DNA of 64,000 nucleotides from Ceratobasidium sp. AG-K (lineage: Eukaryota; Basidiomycota; Agaricomycetes; Cantharellales; Ceratobasidiaceae). The DNA lies in contig JAWNGF010000001.1 of assembly GCA_037039685.1 (NCBI GenBank), positions 3,100,001 to 3,164,000 of the forward strand. Direction: 5' to 3'. Made by a program: the position numbers and the translations under genes. The notes beneath the pieces were generated by a model that was not told the origin of the DNA, did no database searches, and saw only the letters and a list, made by a program, of their open reading frames with translations. This document shows, piece by piece, positions 61,301-64,000 of this stretch. The number at the start of each line of letters is the position of its first letter. Position 1 is the first letter of the stretch.

Positions 61301-63096
61301 AGCACAAAGCAACGTCTGTCGCGCCAGACGTTAAACGGTCGGTAGAGCGACATCAAAGACAAATTGGCCAAGATCCAAAACGCCAAGAGGCAACATGAAG
61401 CAAACAAGGCTAAGCTTGGTATATATGCACCTCCTACTTTAGCCCACATATACTAAACCCTATGAATGCAGACAACGCTCGAAAGGCTTTACAGAAAGAG
61501 GAAAATGCCCCCGATGTCAAGGAAGAGGAAGAGAAACTGAAGACGAAGCTGCTCAAGTTTGCGATTAAACGTGCTGCTATCATGCACGAGGCAGTGGTAG
61601 GTATCATGACTTTGGTTGAAGTGACACCTAGCCAACCTTGTATTGCAGGAATTGTTCGACAAACTCCACGAAGCTCAACTGGAAGCGACGCGCGCAGTTC
61701 TACGACACCAACAGGCTATCGCAAATGCGAACGCTGTGGACAAGCTGCTGTCCACTTATGAGCAAGAAGTCCAACGTGTACAGAAATCCTATGCTCGAGG
61801 TTCGTCCTGCTGGTTGTCCTCTTTACCCCCAAATATCGACAGCATACTTCCAACTAGCCGACGAAGAATTCCAGCGCGCCAAAGTTATGAGTAAACGACT
61901 GCTTGAAAGCACGAAGGAGAAGATTTCCCAAGTTAGCGAGGCGTTACGGGAAGAATTTCAGACTAATTACGCACGTCGAGCTCTACCACAGTCCATACTT
62001 CTGATACTAACTGTTGCAACAGCAGGACCGCGGTAACGCGCCGTCGGTTGCTCAAGTCGAAGAAGACCTGGCAACAAAGCAGGCCGAGCTTGAACTTAAT
62101 CAGCCGATGAACCACGACGTGATTCGGCAGTATGAAGCTCGAGCTGCTCAGGTGTGTTTGCGTTCAGCTATGCGACTGACTGACTGTTTATTCATCCCGA
62201 ATATCTAAGATTGTAACTTTGAGGGGGAAGATTGAGGCTCAGGAGAAAAAGACTAACAAACTCACCGCCCGGGTAGAACGCACCAAGGTGGGCCCCTTCA
62301 CGCCAAGGAACAACCTACTTTTTTCTGACCTGAGACAGAATAAATGGAAACCCGCTCTCGAAGACCTCGTCAGCCAAATCAGCAAGAAGTTCTCTGCCGC
62401 ATTCGATCGTGAGTGATAGTATCTCAAGCCAAACAAGTCCATTGACCTTTGTATACTGCAAGGCATTCGCCGTGCTGGTGAAATCCACGTTCGTGACGCT
62501 GGGGATGACTATGCCAACTGGGCTATCGATATCTTGGTCAAGTTCCGTGAGACAGAAAAGCTTCAGATCTTGGATGCTCACCGTCAATCTGGAGGAGTGC
62601 GCTGATTCTCTAATGCACGCGATGGATTTTAGCTGACGATGCTGGTCTGGTAGGAACGTTCGCTGTCGACCATTATGTATCTTCTCAGCTTGACCGAGTA
62701 TGCTCGTGTTCCGTTTTCGCTGGTCGACGAAATTAATCAAGTGCGGTTCGCTTCCGTCTCACCAGTATTTGGATATTGACGTTTTCCTGTAGGGTATGGA
62801 CGCGAGTGCTGAGCGCGACGTCCACAACCAGCTTGTTGAAGTTACTTGCAATACGGATTGCGGACAGTAAGACGCATATTCTGGCATAGCTGTTCAGTTA
62901 CTTAAACGTTCCTACTAGGTACTTCCTGATCACTCCGAAGCTCCTTACGGGCTTGCACTACCACGAGAAGATGAAGGTTCTATGCGTGAACAACGGGGAT
63001 TGGATGATGCACCCCGATCCGCCGACCCCTAATGCCGGGAACCTGATGAAACTCATTGACAACTACGTCAATCGCGAAGTGGCTGCCTCGGCTTGA
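58320..63096 (+). CDS. SMC5: SMC5, structural maintenance of chromosomes 5
   Basis: Core ATPase of the SMC5/6 complex, which acts in recombination repair, rDNA stability and resolution of replication intermediates. ATG 58320 begins a disordered acidic region ([16 protein letters not shown]). The head follows: [19 protein letters not shown], Walker [21 protein letters not shown], then [20 protein letters not shown]. Two coiled-coil stretches (for example [20 protein letters not shown] and [20 protein letters not shown]) flank a hinge region ([39 protein letters not shown]). The C-terminal head has [20 protein letters not shown], the ABC signature [17 protein letters not shown] and Walker [15 protein letters not shown], the latter SMC5-specific. 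About 20 exons; introns 45-70 nt. It ends [11 protein letters not shown] 63094-63096. Confidence 0.95.
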
Positions 63097-63215
63097 GTTT
63101 TTTGTTCCTTCATACTTGCCTCCAACGACATTATATGATTGGAGGTAATTAGTTTATTCTTCGTGTATATTTTATTCGCTTGCTAGTATTTTGTGTTTCT
63201 TCAATTGTGTGCAAT

Positions 63216-64000
63216 CTATGAAGCAGGTGTTTTACTTTGTATCAGTACCTCTGCGAGTGCTCTACTACGCTCTATTGCACGCTGGGTGATAGTTTCGAGT
63301 GTTGCATCCGGCGCCGAAAATCCCACTTGATTAATTCCGCCCAGTTCCCCAGATGAAACATCAATTGTGACGGTAATGGTTGCGTCCAGAAGTGGTTCTT
63401 CAAAAGACGATGGATCTGAGAGTAGATGGGTCCTAATGACAAGGCGTAAGGTCAATGTGACAGAAACCAGAGGTAGACTTGCCTATCAAATATCCCAAAT
63501 GAGATGGTTAAAGGCATATGTGCGAGCGCAAGTGGAATCCGTTCTTTCCGTGAGCAAGTTGTTCGTTCCGCGTCGGAATCATAAGTAGCCACCGGTATTT
63601 GGGCTGCAACGCGACATACTCGTAGAAACACACATTCTCTGCACGTGTAGAATTGGACCAACCATTTTGTAATGCAGCTATCACAGCCAACATTGCGGCA
63701 TCTAAAATGTTTCCATCATAGTTGATGCATACCGCATCAACGTAAATCACCCATGCGGCCTTTCCTGGGTGGATACATAGCGTTTTAGGGTCGATTGCGC
63801 ATGAACTTTGTAGAAAGTAAGAATGGAACATAGCAGGTGAATGGATGCACGCACGCTGTGAGTATATCGTTGATTTTCTCGGACAACATCTGCGCCTCTT
63901 CAGCCGGGGGCCCTGGTCGAAATTTGGGCGAACAAATCGCTGGTAGGTCGAGATTCGATACTGCCAAGAAAATTAATATTCTAGCAACTCTTAAAGGGAG
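63216..64000 (-). CDS. RRP43: Exosome subunit RRP43 (EXOSC8), 5' end missing
   Basis: RNase PH-fold subunit of the exosome ring, which feeds RNA to the 3'-5' nucleases Rrp44/Rrp6 for rRNA maturation and RNA decay. The exon at 63967-63810 (VSNLDLPAICSPKFRPGPPA, EEAQMLSEKINDILTA) joins SCAIDPKTLCIHPGKAAWVI, then VCINYDGNILDAAMLAVIAA. The last exon runs SDPSSFEEPLLDATITVTID and RAIERSRALAEVLIQ to stop 63216. An acceptor (TTGGCAG) near 63966 shows that earlier coding exons lie beyond the window. Like other eukaryotic RRP43, it is expected to be catalytically inactive. It converges on SMC5 with a 119-bp gap. Confidence 0.9.

Overview
The window reads as nuclear DNA of a filamentous basidiomycete. 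Genes lie on both strands and are split by many short GT-AG introns, mostly about 40-75 nt. The set includes eukaryotic core genes (COPI beta', haspin, SMC5, exosome RRP43, TMEM135-like) and expanded lineage-specific F-box-like families. Such families and a secreted copper amine oxidase fit an Agaricomycete, possibly close to Rhizoctonia/Ceratobasidium; that placement is inference, since no rRNA or marker gene is present. No convincing tRNA, CRISPR or intact transposon was seen.

Layout. 1-2118: no gene, perhaps a decayed F-box fragment. 2119-3546: F-box-like family I, copy 1 (-). 4305-5200: small DUF7330-like protein (-). 5441-8490: coatomer beta' SEC27 (-), ten exons resolved to 842 aa. 8659-10505: F-box/LRR protein (-) with a reading-frame break. 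11087-12221: single-pass membrane protein (+). 12361-15540: family I copies 2 and 3 (-). 16011-17998 and 19077-21063: tandem DUF4139 (mucA/F37C4.5-like) paralogues (-). Between them lies an F-box remnant carrying a small TIR element. 22534-23855: the intact F-box parent (-). 24233-25747: family I copy 4 (-). 25748-29143: a gene-poor 3.4 kb. 29144-32038: AT-hook/coiled-coil protein (-). 32814-36232: secreted copper amine oxidase (-). 37273-39562: TMEM135-like membrane protein (+) with a GC-AG intron and a 12-nt microexon. 39610-40360: F-box-like family II, copy 1 (-). 40530-43383: haspin kinase (+). 43733-45341: MetX-family acyltransferase (-). 47092 to about 49560: unrecognised protein with repeated modules (-). 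50220-52050: PP2C phosphatase of the PDP/PTC5 type (+). 52699-54682: MFS transporter (+). 55540-56323 and 57485-58183: family II copies 2 and 3 (+). 58320-63096: SMC5 (+). 63216 to the window end: exosome RRP43 (-), cut by the edge.

The genes do not form one pathway. Housekeeping genes (vesicle coat, chromosome cohesion and repair, mitotic kinase, RNA exosome, sulfur amino-acid synthesis) alternate with rapidly duplicating, probably lineage-specific families. The main structural signal is recent local duplication: four family I genes, three family II genes, two DUF4139 genes, and a block duplication that allows an empty-site/filled-site comparison for a MITE-like insertion. No operon-like or defence-like multi-gene system was found. 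The least explained protein is the modular gene at 47-49.5 kb.
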